The notes under the pieces are model-generated. The model did no database searches. It saw only the letters and a list, made by a program, of their open reading frames with translations, and had not been told where the DNA came from. Made by a program: the position numbers and the translations under genes. A stretch of DNA of 64,000 bases from Gaeumannomyces sp. JS-464. Lineage: Eukaryota; Ascomycota; Sordariomycetes; Magnaporthales; Magnaporthaceae. The DNA lies in NCBI GenBank assembly GCA_002197995.1, contig NGZR01000004.1:744001-808000 (forward strand), given 5' to 3'. Position 1 is the stretch's first letter. Each line of letters opens with the position of its first letter. Shown here piece by piece: positions 1-11,967 of this stretch.

Positions 1-1319
1 AAAAAGGCAAATACTAGTAAAATGGGTAAAATAAAACAAAGCGAATTTAAAACCCATTGGAAAATTTCGAAAATATAGCGGTAATGGCAAACTTCGAAGC
101 GCAATGAAAAAACGCGCGCATTTAAAACGATCCTAAATTGCGAAATAAAAAAAAGTAAACGGCGGCGTTACGTAAACAAAGGAGGCGCGTTACGGGTGTT
201 TAACTACCTAAAAATAAAAAAAAGCCGGAAAGCGGGCGGGCGCGTACCATATAAAAGCATAAAGCCAAAGCGACCTTTAATTTAACTATAACCACGAACG
301 ATGCGATAAAAAACAAAAAGCGCGCCGGCTTCGGAAATTTAACGAAGAAAAACAAAACGAACGCTAAAGTTAAAACGCGCCGGTTTAAACACGAAAATAA
401 AAGGAAGCTTTAGCACGATAAGTTATTACCATGCCTAAAACTCAATTCCAAAAAAAGAGATTTGCGCGTATAACACGAAAGGAAGGCGGAATTAAAACGC
501 GTTTTTATCGCTAAAGGACTCCTTTTTTTCGAGTTTAAAAGGGAACGGTACCAACGGGAAAAGGAACTGCCGCCGTTGCAATTAACATCCCGACGACGAC
601 GACGCTTTTTACGGTGCCGGGCGGCACGAAAGGAAAGCGACGGCTTACGACGCTTCGAGCTAAAATAATAAGCAAAACGATAACGCGCCGAGCTTTTACC
701 AAACTAAATACGGTTATTACCAGCTATTTAAATGATAACGTTAATAAGCCGGTTATCGCGCGTTTCGGCGCGACGCTCCGCTTTTATTTAAAACTTTTGC
801 GGACGATTAACGACGCCGTTATTAAAAGTATACGGGGAAAGGCCAATTATTTGCATAAAGCCGAAACTACGGATAAGCGTATCCATAAGCTATTGGTTTT
901 GGTTACTATAACGGGAAGAAATACTAACCGCATTGCCGAAAACCAAAGCGTTTTTCGCGGGGTCGGCATTTTAAATATGCTAACGGTTAAAATTCGCGTT
1001 AGTTTTATTAAGGAATCGCGATTAATGCTAGTAAGTAATAAGGTATTCGCAAATAAAAACTAATCGCGAGCTTTTGCCGAAAAGGACGCCAAGCGTGAAA
1101 ATGTGTCGATTATTAGTTGTTATAGCAAAAAGGTTACGCCGGGCACGGCGAAAGGCAAAGCTCGAAGCGTAAGCAGCATTAAAAGTGTTACAGCCCGTTG
1201 TTTTTCTTTTGCGGCAACGGTCGCAAACTTATCCGGGTTGGTACTTTTGCAAACCACGACCTTAATAACTTTCGACTTTTAAAAGCACGCGTTACACTCG
1301 TACTTTTAATAAACGGAAG
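1..1319. other. Left flank of the gypsy insertion, unidentified degraded repeat
   Basis: This sequence joins the right flank at 8425 across the GGAAG target duplication, so both were one sequence before the LTR element landed. It holds an open frame at 614-1063 (plus, 149 codons), basic and Thr/Lys/Arg-rich, that I do not recognise. It is probably a degraded transposon ORF kept open by chance. CpG-rich words alternate with A-rich tracts, so it has been through RIP too. Confidence 0.5.
1315..1319. repeat. Target-site duplication, left copy (GGAAG)
   Basis: GGAAG lies directly outside the left LTR. The identical five bases lie directly outside the right LTR at 8425-8429. Five bp is the usual duplication length for Ty3/gypsy integration, and the match fixes the element borders. 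Confidence 0.85.
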
Positions 1320-1772
1320 TGTTACAAACAGGCTTTTGTTCCTAAGGTAGGACATTTAGGAAAAGTGTTGGAACAGTACGCTAGTTAGGGGTTTTTAAAG
1401 GAACTGGGTAACTTGGTAATAATAGTTTAATTGCTTGCTTAAAAAGGTGCTTTGGAGCTAATTTAGGCTAATTAATGCCGAAGTTTTAATCGAAGCTATT
1501 TATAACAAAAAGGAAACCGTTTTTTTTTATAATAACCACCCGTTTTACACGACGGGCTAATATGTTTAATATAAACATATTAAACATATCCCCGTTTTTA
1601 AGTTAATATATTTAATATAAATATATTAAATATATTACCCTTTTTTAATATATCCGTTTTAAACATATTAACGATTTAGGTTACGTAATAGGGGAATGCG
1701 GGGCAATGCTTTTCCCTTTTTTTTGTGCCGCTTTTTTTTACGGGCGCACTTTTATGCCTTTTAGTCGTAATA
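1320..1772 (-). repeat. 3' LTR of the gypsy element (left copy)
   Basis: It begins TGTTACA on plus and ends GTAATA, which looks like a RIP-altered GTAACA, so the termini were originally the inverted TGTTA...TAACA. It aligns along its whole length with 7974-8424. Inside, around 1560-1680, are several overlapping AT-rich inverted repeats built from TTTAATATAAACATATTAAA-like words, present in both LTRs and able to form hairpins. Confidence 0.88.
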
Positions 1773-3383
1773 CCAGGTTTCCCTTTTTAAGCTAAGTTTT
1801 TTAGTTACACTTTTTTCCCCTTTTTTTTATTAATAGTAAATATTTTCCTTTTTTACTAATTGCTAACCTTTTTATTTAAAAAATGTTTAATCGAGTTTAA
1901 AAGCGAAAACTTACGTCGTTTACAATTTTAACCCGTCCGTTGTAATAACGTTTTTTTTTATTATTCGTATTGCTATTTCCATATTTTTGTTTAAATTACA
2001 AAACGACGGTTTTTTTCGGTATAACGCTTTTTTTGCGAACCATTTTCGCTGCGAAAGGTATATTTGCTAAAAGCGTTCCTAATGCGACGTTTTGGGCTTT
2101 GCTTTTAAACATTTCCGACATTACAATTTCCAACATTTTCGCGCGGAAAAGGAGCTGGAAATTGCGAAAGCGGAATTGCGGGCTTTTTTTGCTAAAATTA
2201 ACCGTTTGCGAAAGCAAAAAAAATAATAACGCGAAAAGCTTACGCGAGCGATTCGCCGTAATATTAACTCCGTAAAAAAGCTAAAGCGTATCGAGCGGAA
2301 GGAGGCCGAAAAGGCGGCCACGTTAGCTTTTTCCGGGCTTTTTATCCTGCTAACCCCCGAATTTCCTCCGCTATTCCCGAGCTGGGCCGATTTTAAAGTT
2401 AATCCGAATTTTAACCTTTTAGCTTTGCTTTGGATTAGTAAGCTTATTTTAATGCGGGTATTTCGAGTTAAAGTTCGAGTTTCGGCATAAAGGTTAACTT
2501 TTTTTTTAAAGCTTTTCGCTAGTACTTTTTTAAAGCTTTCGGCGTTTTTTTTAAGGTTAGTTTCCCTTTTTTAAATGCTTTTTTCGATTTCGTATTTTAC
2601 CCATTTAATTAAATAGTGTTTAATTTCGTCGATTATATTCTCGTTTAGGATTTTTTTAATTTCGTATTTTTGCTTTGCGTTAACTTTTATTAACTCGTTA
2701 TTTTTAAAGCCCGGCGGGGCTAATTCGAATAGGGAAACGTAAAAAACCGGGTGGGATTTTATAGTTAATAGTAATCGAAATTCGTAATTAACGTTCGAAA
2801 TTTTTCTTAGCATTTTAAAAGGTCCCAGTTTTTTATGGTTTAATTTATCGCTTAATTGTTTTGTTTTAATGTTACGTCGAAAAAGATAAACGCTATCCCT
2901 TTTTTAAAGGTCGGTTTTTCAATCCTTTTTTTATTTGCTTAAGTGGATATGCTTTATCGTAATTTTTCGAGCTTTTTTTAAAATTGTTTATATAGTTTAA
3001 TAAGCTTTTCCATTTGTATTTCTGCTGTAAAAGCGTGTTTTTCCACTTTAGGTTTTTTATACGCCGTAAGTGTAAACCCGTAGTTTGCGTAAAACGGTGT
3101 GGTTTTTATACTTTCGTGCATTAAATTGTTATACGCGAACTGCGCTATAAGAAATAGTTATACCCAGTTATTTGTTTATTTATAATTAACGTAATGCCGT
3201 AAAATATTGCTTTATGGTTTAATTCGTTCGTTTTATTTGTTTATCCGTTTGCGGATAATAGGCAGTCGATAAAAAGTGCTTTGTTTTTAGGCTAGCCGTA
3301 AGTCCTTTTTAAAATTTGCTTGTAAATAGCTTATTTTTATTTGTAATTAAGCGGTTCGGCGTTCCGTATTCCGCTATTACGTT

Positions 3384-3760
3384 TTAAATAAAGGTATATG
3401 CCAATTTTTTAATATTATTACTTTTTTTATAAAGTAAAAACAAAGCGTATTTGGTAAGCCTATTTACCATTATTAGGATGTTATTATATTGGACATTTGT
3501 TAAAAGCTTCCTCGATTTAGGAAATTTAACGATAAAATTTATAGTAACTTTTTGCCATGCTTTATTAAACGCTAGTAAAAGTTGCAATAGCCCGTAAGGT
3601 TTGTGTTTGTTAGCTTTGTTTTTCGCATAGCTTTTACAATTTTTAATTGCTTTTTGTATTTCGGCGCGGGTTTTTATAAACCCGTGGTATTGCCGAAAGC
3701 GTTTCCAGGTTTTAATTACTCCTTAATGTTTATAAGCTAGTTGTTTATAAATTTGTAGGA
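3384..3760 (-). pseudogene. Gypsy integrase fragment
   Basis: On minus, 3587-3384 reads as the start of the integrase core: a Trp-Gln-Lys stretch, then INFIVKFPKS and MVNRLTKYALF, equivalent to the MDFIVGLPKS and VDRLTKYAHF motifs of gypsy integrases. The first catalytic Asp of the DDE triad is Asn here (codon at 3537-3539). Upstream, to about 3760, out-of-frame pieces match the zinc-binding region (CKSYAKNKANKHKPYGLLQ). The sequence is degraded by RIP and encodes nothing functional. Confidence 0.85.
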
Positions 3761-4649
3761 TTTTTTTAGGGGTTTTTTTTCCTGTTTTTTTATTTTAGCT
3801 AATGTTCGTTAAGCCGGAACTAAGAATTTATTAAATTTTTGCGCTAAGATTATATAAGTTTGTTTTAATATGTTAACCTTATGGTTTAATCGGCGGCTAA
3901 AAGCATCCGTTTTGCCGTTTTCCGATCCTTTCCGGTATTCGATCCGGATGTTATAATTTTAAAAAATTCGCTTTACCGGATTTATTTTTTATTTAGGTTT
4001 TTGCTTATAGTAAAGTGTGATAGATTTTTGTAATCGGTATATACCATAACCTAATAGTTTGTTCCGTATAAATACGGGCGCCATTTTTCGAAAGCTCGGA
4101 TATCGCGAAAAGTTTTTTATTATAAATTTGGTAATTTAATTTAAGTTCGTTAAGTTTTTGCGAAAAAAAAGTATACGGGTGTAGCTTTTTTTAATCGTTT
4201 CGTTATCCAAATTATTTTTTAATCGCATAGTTCGACGCGTCGGTTTTAATTTCGAATGGTTTTTTTAAGTTTGGTAATACTAGTATTAGCTTTTGTATTA
4301 TTGCGTTTTGCAATATTTTAAAAGCTTTTGTTTTTATTTCCCCTATAAAATTGGGTGTTATTTTTAATAAAATTCGTAAATAGTGCTGCATTTTTGCTGC
4401 ATTTTTGGATAAACCTTTTATAAAAGTTTATAAAGTTAAAAAACCTTCGTATTTCCTTAACGTTTTTAAATACGGGCTAGTTTTTTATTTTTTCGACTTT
4501 TTTAAGGTTTACCGTAATTTGTCCTAATATAATTACGAATTTTAAAAATGTAACTTCCTAGGTATATTATACGCATTTTTTTGGCTTAACCAAAAGCTTT
4601 GCGTTAAGCAACTTTTAAAGCACTTTATAAACGTATTCCTTATGCTTTT

Positions 4650-5200
4650 CCATTATTTTTAAAAAAAATTAGGATATTATCCAAATACGCAAGCATAAAA
4701 ACCCTAAAGTGTTCGCGTAGCATATAGTTAATTATTTTTTAAAATATGGCTAACGCATTGGTAAAACCGAAGGTTATTACTAAAAATTCGTAACATTCGA
4801 GTTTTGTTTTAAAAGCCGTTAACCATTTTTAACTTTTTTTAATTCGTAGCAAATTATAAGCTTTGCGTAAGTTTAAAGCCGTAAAATACTAAACTTTCCC
4901 GAACATGTTTTTTAGCTCGTTAATAAAAGGCAAAGGATATTAATCCTTTATAATAACCTTATTTAATGGGCGGTAATCGATATACATTTAATTCGTCCCA
5001 TTTTTTTTGGATTTCCAAAGGATTTTATGTTTTACTAGCGAATTGGAAAAACGGATAAATCCTTTTCGTAGGTCTTTTTCCAATTGTTTTTTTAACATTT
5101 CCTATTATTAAGGATTTAAGCTAATACAGCTTTTGGTATTTAAATTGTGCTTTTGGTTTAAGCTTAATTTTAAAATCGAACGGCTTAATTTCGGGAATCC
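4650..5200 (-). pseudogene. Gypsy reverse transcriptase fragment
   Basis: The minus strand shows, in two frames, the RT landmarks IDYRPLNKVIIKD (about 4975), INELKNMFGKV (about 4915), FGFTNALAIF (about 4760) and the catalytic box as YLDN at 4676-4687 in place of YLDD. The second Asp has become Asn by a G to A change, as RIP would cause. In-frame stops occur at Trp/Gln-type positions. The order and spacing are those of a gypsy Pol. Confidence 0.88.
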
Positions 5201-6984
5201 GGTTATTAAGGTTTTTTTAAACAATTTTCAATATTTGTAGTACTTTTTTAGAACGTTTTTTATTTGAGCGACGAGCTTCGCTCGTTCGTTTTAATTAATA
5301 TCGTTATTAAATAATCGCGAATTTATTACTATTAATTTCCTAAGCTAACTGTTTTGTTTTGCTACCGTTATAACTGCTTTTAGTAGTATCGTTTGCGTAT
5401 TATCCGGGGTTTATAACTTTTAAGCTTTTTTGGTTGCTAATAGCTCCTTTTATTAAACCTAACCGGTGGTCCAATTTATTTGTAAGTTATGCTTTTTAAA
5501 TTAAAGGATCTCTAAAACCACATCTACTTCCTTTATACCTATAACGTCCAAAACTATTCGAAAAATTCTCCGCTAGTATCGAAATTTAAAATAATTGGTT
5601 TTTTTATTAATGGAACTATTGTTAAACGTAATTGGTTTTTTTTTTACAATTTTTAAGTTATACGGTTTTTATTTCTTTTATATTAAAATGCCGTATTTTT
5701 TCGCTGCTTTTAGCGAAAGATAATTGCTTTGGGCCCCGCTATTAATTAAAACGTTTAACTTTTTTCCTTTATGCTATAGCACAATTATTAAATGTTAATG
5801 TTAATCGATGTTCGTAATGGTTAAGGTTTTTTGGTTCGTTGTTATGCTTTACGCTGTGTTTTAATCCCGGGTGGATTTTTTAGTTTTTTGCTTTTTAAAG
5901 TGCTTTTTTTTTATTTGCAAGCATTCCGGACCAGGTAAACCCGTCGGTTTAAACTTTTGCTTTTTTTTTATATGCATTTTGCATTTTAGCTTTTCGCAAT
6001 TATGGTATGTTAAAACCCCTAATATGCATAGCATAAGGTATTTTAATAACGGCGTAAAAGTGGCTTATCGAAAGTCCACCGTTTTAAGCTTCCATTTCGA
6101 AAGCTGCAATTTTCGCTTTAAATGTTTAACCGGCCTTTTACCATTTTTTTAAGGAAAAAATCGGCTTTTAATTTAGCCGTTAAATGCTATTAGCATTCGT
6201 TTTGTATGCATTTTGCCTAAAAAAGTTCGATATGTTTTGTCGAATTGGGATCCAAATTTAGGTAATCGAGCGGATATCTTTTCGCGTTTCGTTATTCCAT
6301 TTCCGGAGCCTCGTTATAGGGTTTTCCGTAATACGTTACGGTTTAATTATCCCGGAATTAGTTTAAAAATTGGCTATCGTTATTATAGGCCGGTTTTTCG
6401 CGTATTACTTTTCCAAATGGTTTGGGCTGGTCCTAAAACCACCGGTCGTTTTTGGAAAATTTAAACGAAATGTATGCTTTACTAACGTTAAACGCCCGAG
6501 TTATTTGGCTAAAGTTTGGTTTTTTTTCGTAGCTTTTTACAAAGTAAGTTTAACTTAGCGGCTCGCGGTTAATTTCGTTATTTATATTAAAAGAAATCCC
6601 TTTTTTATTGCTAATTTTACTAAACAAAGTTTCGTACCCCTTTTTAAATGCCGAACTATTTAGCTTTTACTTTGTTTTTTCGATTTCGATAACGATTCGG
6701 GCGACGTTATTTTTTTTTTCCTCGAATTTCGTAAATCCGCATATAACGTGCTGCTTACCTTCGTTATCGTATTCGAGCTTAATAGGGCTTTTGCTAAATC
6801 CTTTACGCATTATAACCACCCTTTTTTAAAGGTACTGTTTTAATGCGTTTTTATTAAATTAATGCATTAGGCACGAGTTTTTATAATAAAAAGTCCAGCT
6901 AAACGCTGCCCCTGGGCATAAGTTATCGTTTTTCCTGTTTTTCGCTTTCCGGGTTACCGTTATTTGGCGTTTATTACGTTATAA

Positions 6985-7026
6985 GCAGTTTTTCTTTATA
7001 TGGCTTAATTAGCCACATTTAAAGCA
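6985..7026 (-). pseudogene. Gag CCHC zinc knuckle remnant
   Basis: Fourteen codons on minus read C-F-K-C-G-stop-L-S-H-I-K-K-N-C, the C-x2-C-x4-H-x4-C nucleocapsid knuckle with a stop and a Gly to Ser change at the GH position. It lies between the 5' LTR and the RT, as gag should, and helps fix the orientation. Confidence 0.8.
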
Positions 7027-7973
7027 CTTCCTATTTTTGGGATTTTAAAACCGGACTTTCTTTTAATGCGTAGCTCCCGTATTAAGGTTTATAGGTTTAA
7101 GGTATATCCCTAACGCTATCGATTATTACTGTTTAGCTTTTTTCTAATTAGCTTTACTTTGCATTACAATTTTAAGTTACTAGCCTTTTTTTTCCAGCTT
7201 TCGTTCGTATAGCTTATCGCTAATTTTAACGGTCGTAATAACGTATTCGGCGAAAGCTTTTAGTCGTTTAACTTTAGCCATTTCGTTTTTTACATTATCC
7301 CGTAAGCTATTGTAAAATAAGTAATTTTAGTTTGCTTAATCCAATCGAGTTTATTAACGAATCGCTGGAATTTTAAAACGTAAATTAACGCCGCTCTTTT
7401 TTATTAAAGCTAAAATAGCTCCCTTTCGGCCATTTTTTTTCGTCGATTTGTCCGAACATTTTAGCGATTTTTTTTCCGAACCGGTTAAAGTTAACAAATA
7501 CGATTTTTATATTTTCGCTGGATTTGTCGTGTTTTTTTAAGTAATCCGCTTATATAAATTCGAACCAGTTTTTAACCTTGCTATTTAAACGCGTAGCGGC
7601 ATAAATAACCTTTTATTTTTCTCGTTCGAAATAGGCTTAGTAAAACAGGAAGTACCTTTTGCATTTAGTAAAAAAAGTTTTTAGCTTTCCTTTTTTCCTA
7701 TCGTATTTGTTAAATATGGGGAATTTATACGTAAGCACCGTAGGTTTCGGCTATCCGCCGATTCCGGTCGTTTTAGCTTCGGCTTCGGCTAATTTGTTTT
7801 TGCTTTACTATAATTTTTTAATTACAAATTAAAAAAGGTTAAAAGCATTAACGGTGGTATAAGTTACGTTACCGTAATCGAAATTAGCCGTAAGCGCTGT
7901 CCTGCTAGCTTTTAAAATCGCTATTATCGTACTGTTTATATTTCCGGTAAGCGCTAAATAAAATTAGTTAAAA

Positions 7974-8424
7974 TGTTACAAATAGGCTTTTGTTTTTAAA
8001 GTAAAATACTTAGGAAAGGTGCTGGAATAGTACGCTGGTTAAGGGTTTTTAAAAAAACTGGGTAATTTGGTAATAATAGTTTAATTACTTGCCTAAAAAG
8101 GTGCTTTAAAACTAACTTAAGTTAACTAATGCCGAAGTTTTAATTAAAGCTATTTATAATAAAAAGGAAACCGTTTTTTTTATAATAACCACCCGTCCCG
8201 CGCGACGGGCTAATATGTTTAATATAAACATATTAAACATATCCCCGTTTTTAAGTTAATATGTTTAATATAAACATATTAAATATATCACCTTTCCCTA
8301 ATATATCCGTTTCGGACATATTAACGACCCAGGTTACGTAATAGGGAGTGCGGGGCAATGCCTTTCCCCTTTTCCTATGCCGCCCTTTTTTACAGGCGCA
8401 CCTTTGTGCCTTTTGGTCGTAATA
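7974..8424 (-). repeat. 5' LTR of the gypsy element (right copy)
   Basis: This is the full-length partner of 1320-1772, with the same TGTTACA start and GTAATA end on plus. Because the coding order runs on minus, this copy is the 5' LTR and holds the element's promoter. The AT inverted repeats recur at about 8212-8290. It keeps slightly more C/G than the left copy, so the two copies were mutated unequally. Confidence 0.88.
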
Positions 8425-8429
8425 GGAAG
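8425..8429. repeat. Target-site duplication, right copy (GGAAG)
   Basis: It is identical to 1315-1319 and immediately outside the right LTR. See the left copy. Confidence 0.85.
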
Positions 8430-9560
8430 CCGCGTGCTTCTCGTCCAACGAATTACCCGTTAAGTTAATCGCGTTGGTAACGCGACGGCCCTTATCGCGC
8501 TTATGCTAAAAAACATAATGGGTTAAACACGGATAACAAACGGGCGCGGAAAAACTTACGCGTTTAAACGGATCGCCGCTACCACCGCCAAAAGGCGAAA
8601 AAAAAGCGGCAACGGCAGTAAACATCGTAAATAACGTGCGGATGGGGGTTAGCGTTCGTAATGGAATAAAAGCGCGATAAATGCGGAAAAAACCAAAGCC
8701 AAAAACGGGATCGCATAAAAATGCAAAACGACGGCGGCGGCGAAATAAGGCGAAAACGTAACCGTAGTAAGCAAAAAACGAAAACTGTTAACCAGCACCC
8801 AAAAGGAAAGGCGAAGGAGGAACGGAAATGGTTAAAACGAAAAGCTAAGGTCGAAACGATAACAAGCGAAAAAATTTTCTGGCAAAAGCAAAAATCGCAA
8901 AAAGGATAAATAAGTTACGCGAAGCAACTAAAAGCAAGCATAAAAAAGGGAAGGAAGGAGCAAGGCAATTAAAAACCACGAGGCAACTAAAAAGCAAGCC
9001 GTCGCCACCGATAAAAGGGAAAGGAACGCCCGGGTTAAAACACGGAAGACTTAGGCACCTACCCAAAGGCCAACCCGAAGCCGAACATACTAATAACACC
9101 CCTTAGCACGGCACGAGGCCTTTTAATAAAAGGGCCACCTATGCTAACGGAGCGCGCGAAAAACGGGAAAGGAACGAAACAACTAAAAAAGGCGAGCCCG
9201 GAGGAGGCGGCTATGTTATGGTTCCGTGCTTTGGGCACGGAAGTGACAGCTTAAAAGTCACCCTTAAGCCAACTCGTGTATATATAGGAACCACATAACC
9301 TTTTCCATAGCCTTTTTTTTTTCCTCCTTATTTTTTAAAATAACATCACTTTAACCTTTACTGGCGACCACCCAGTGGCTAGGTTTATTACATCGCCCGC
9401 GATTTTTAAAAAGCCAGCGAAACTCGTTTTCGCAGCTTATTCCGCTTAATAAAAAAGGAGTTTACCTTTTTTTTAAATTGGCTAATTATTAACGCCGGAC
9501 TTTAAAACATTCGATATTAAAAGCCTGCTTATAAGCTGATAATTTTCCTGCTAATCGCCG
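8430..9560. other. Right flank of the insertion, degraded Lys/Arg-rich repeat
   Basis: This continues the pre-insertion sequence of 1-1319. It holds a basic open frame (8721-8909, plus, Lys/Arg/Gln-rich) and further Lys-rich pieces to about 9100. These resemble the charged tail of some fungal DNA-transposon proteins, but there is no diagnostic motif and I do not assign a family. No host gene is seen. Confidence 0.4.
9215..9300. repeat. Compound inverted repeat, possible transposon terminus
   Basis: GTTATGGTTCC (9215-9225) is matched, with a 2-nt gap, by the reverse complement of GGAACCACATAACC (9287-9300). Inside are a CCGTGC/GCACGG hairpin (9224-9240) and GTGAC/GTCAC words. Its position upstream of the Harbinger transposase remnant suggests a terminal region or a small foldback element. 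I found no partner copy at the far side. Confidence 0.35.
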
Positions 9561-10410
9561 GGCAAAAAGCCACCCAAAAATCGCTTGTTATTTTTTTAAA
9601 GTCGCTTAAAGCACGGTTAGCGAGGTTTTCCATAAAGTGCTAATCGGCATGCAAAAATTCCATTTGGCAGTTATACGTTTACCTTTTAATGGGTGGTTGG
9701 ACCCGGGGATCGAACTTAACCCGGTGGTTGCCGCGGGGTTTAGCGGTTATATCGGAGCGATTAACGGCACGCACGTTTCGGCTTTTATTAAAAGCAAAGC
9801 ACAAAAGCCGTGGTTCGATCGGAAAAGGAGGGTATCGCAAAACGTTTTTACGGCAGTTAAATTTAATATGGCGTTTACTTACGTATTAACTGGCGCCGAG
9901 GGATTTATAAACGATTCGACCTTATTGGGGGAAATATTAAATAAAGGGTTTTAAATACCCCGGGATAAGTACTACCTCGCTAATGCTGGTTTTAGTTTAA
10001 AGCCCGGGATTATCGCGCTTTTTCCCGGGATCCGGTATTATTTGCAGGATTGGAAGAACGCGAAAGCGCTACCGGTTAACCGCAAAAAACTGTTTAATTT
10101 GCGCCATTCCCGGACGAGGATAATAGTCGAACGAGCGTTTAGGCATTTAAAAAGGCGCTAAAAAATCGTTAAAAACGCACCGGCAAAGTACGACATCGGC
10201 ACTTAAATTAAAATCGTATATGCGGTAATTGCTTTGCATAATTTAACGTTAGCGGGCCGGGCAAAAAATCGGCCGTTATTGGAGGAGTCGAATTAGGAAA
10301 CTTTTTCGCGGCGCGCGCGAGGTTTATAAGCGAAAGTTAAAAGATTTGCAACAGGAATATATACGGCTAAAGTGCGCGGAACAAATGGCGATATAATACA
10401 ACGCGGATTA
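9560..10410 (+). pseudogene. PIF/Harbinger DDE transposase remnant
   Basis: An open piece at 9637-9954 reads GAINGTH, then F-D-R-K-R-R...SQNV, FTYVLTGAEG and INDSTLL, the HARBI1-type order (GAIDGTH, W..RKG..SQNV, F.YV..G..GS.HDS..L). The next frame continues with YYLANAGF, PGIRYY and RIIVERAFRHLKRR. The first catalytic Asp (GAIDGTH) is Asn at 9763-9765 and the YLADAGF Asp is also Asn; the middle Asp and the Glu of VERAF survive. Stops occur downstream. It is a RIP-killed DDE_Tnp_4-family transposase. Confidence 0.82.
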
Positions 10411-10739
10411 AAAGAGGTTAAAGCAGTTGTAATAAGTAAAAACGGCGGATTTGGAGGTTATTATTAGCGGTAAGGTCGGGTTTAACGCGAGGATATTTAA
10501 AAGCCTCGAAATCGCTATTTAAAATAGCTTTAATTAAAAACGGAAATAAAGGTAAAAAATGGGGCAAATTCGGGTTTTAACCAATTAAATTAATAAAATT
10601 AAGCAAAAAAGTGGGTTTTCGCATGCCCAATTTACCTTTTGCAAATAGGCAGCAAAAAATAAAATAAAAAGATATCGCGATAATTTTAATATTAAAAAAC
10701 CTACGGAATAACGTCCTTTTCCCACGCACGTATAAAAAC

Positions 10740-11967
10740 AACGATATTAAACCCTCCAAGCCTCGCTCCGGGAGTCGGTTATATACGCTTCCCGGCTTTC
10801 CTTATTAAACGCTAGCCAAAGCTTTGCTTTTTCCGGTATTTTTAACGAACGAGCGATACGCATAAACTCCGAAGTTTTAAACCGGTTCCGGTAAGTTTAG
10901 GAAAAGGATTTAATCGCTTTTGGCATTAGGTTTAACCTTTAAACCGATTTCGCTAATGCTAATATAGCATTAAACATCCGGTCCGCCGCAGTTAAAAACG
11001 CCGGTAACGATAATTCCGTTGCCTTATTCGCCGGCGAAAATAACCCGTTTGCCAGCGAAAATAACTCGCTTGCCGGCGACCTAAAAACCCGGCGCCTCCT
11101 CCCGCGTAATACGTTAGCGCCCTCGTTTTCCCTCGCGGCCGCTACCAAATCCGGATCTATTGCCCTCCGGTGTAATTAATCGGTAAAAAATCGCTTGCTA
11201 ATGGAAGGCGGCGGTATTAAAGCGCTAAGCGGTATCCGTTATACGGGCGTAAAGGTAACCGGCCGCCAGGAAGTATCTTTTAAAAACCCGACATTCGTTT
11301 CCCTTCCTTTTTCGCTTTTCCTATCCAAATTAATATGCTTATTAAAAAAATCCAAATTATTAATAAGCGTGGGTTTTTTAGCAGGATTATCCCTTTTAAT
11401 AAAAGGCCGGCTAATTATAGTCCTTTTTGCCGCCTTTTCCGCCTATAACTCCTAATACAAAGCCACGTTCCCCAACGCTACGCCGGCGGCGATCTAACCG
11501 ACTTTCCGTATCCCGCGCACGCTTGCAAAGCTTTGCTACCAGGAATCCTTTTTATTAACCTCGCAAACGCCCGTTTCCGAATTACAGGAATTACCCGATA
11601 AATTAACCCAAGCTTTCCAAACGATAAACCTTTTCCGTTCGTTGTCGTATTTGGTGGCGATCGTCGTAACGGTAAAGGGAGGCCTTAGGGTAAGCCACTC
11701 CTCGATTGCCCTCGCCAGCACCCGCTTTTAGGCATTTTTAAAGTTGGCTTTTTTCGAGCTTTTAAATATGCCTTTACGGTGGCAGTCGACAAAAAAGCTG
11801 ATTAGCCGGGCGGTCCTTTCGCTAATCCATAATACTCGGCGCGGTTCGCTATTTCGTTTTCGTTTACGGGAAAAACCCTCGTTGGATTGGGTATCGGAAG
11901 GCTTTTTAATACCAAAGGTTTGCGACTGGGAGGCTATTTGGGAGTCGGGAATAGCTTTAAAAGGCAC
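10740..11967 (-). pseudogene. Myb/SANT-like ORF of the Harbinger element
   Basis: On minus, pieces from 11967 downward read in order: a basic stretch with LWISERTARLISFFVDCHRKG, a segment with ARAIEEWLTLRPPFTV and KYDNERKRFIVWKAW, then a Gly-Asn-Ser/Glu-Thr-Gly-Val segment, and later REN-rich and ADRMFNAILALA pieces. This is the layout of a fungal Myb/SANT-like (Myb_DNA-bind_3) protein with a C-terminal tail. PIF/Harbinger elements encode such a DNA-binding partner, and here it converges on the transposase tail to tail. Stops and frame changes show it is dead. Family assignment is by motif memory and should be tested by profile search. Confidence 0.6.

Larger units (their letters stand above)
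1320..8424 (-). mobile_element. Complete, RIP-inactivated Ty3/gypsy LTR retrotransposon
   Basis: The 7105-bp element is bounded by two about 452-bp LTRs and a 5-bp duplication, and reads on the minus strand. From high to low coordinate there is a gag CCHC knuckle (about 7.0 kb), reverse transcriptase (5.2-4.65 kb) and integrase (3.8-3.4 kb). A purine tract on the minus strand abuts the left LTR at about 1773-1790, as expected of a polypurine tract next to the 3' LTR. Pol order RT then IN, and motif wording close to fungal gypsy elements, identify the superfamily. Every domain carries stops and frameshifts, and the catalytic Asp codons examined are altered, so the element cannot be autonomous. 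The LTRs differ at many sites, mostly by RIP-type transitions, so their divergence should not be used to date the insertion. Confidence 0.9.

Noticed and set aside
1996..2321. Open frames on both strands inside the gypsy element
   Set aside because: Phe/Lys/Arg-rich frames produced by AT-rich RIP sequence, with no gag or pol motif.
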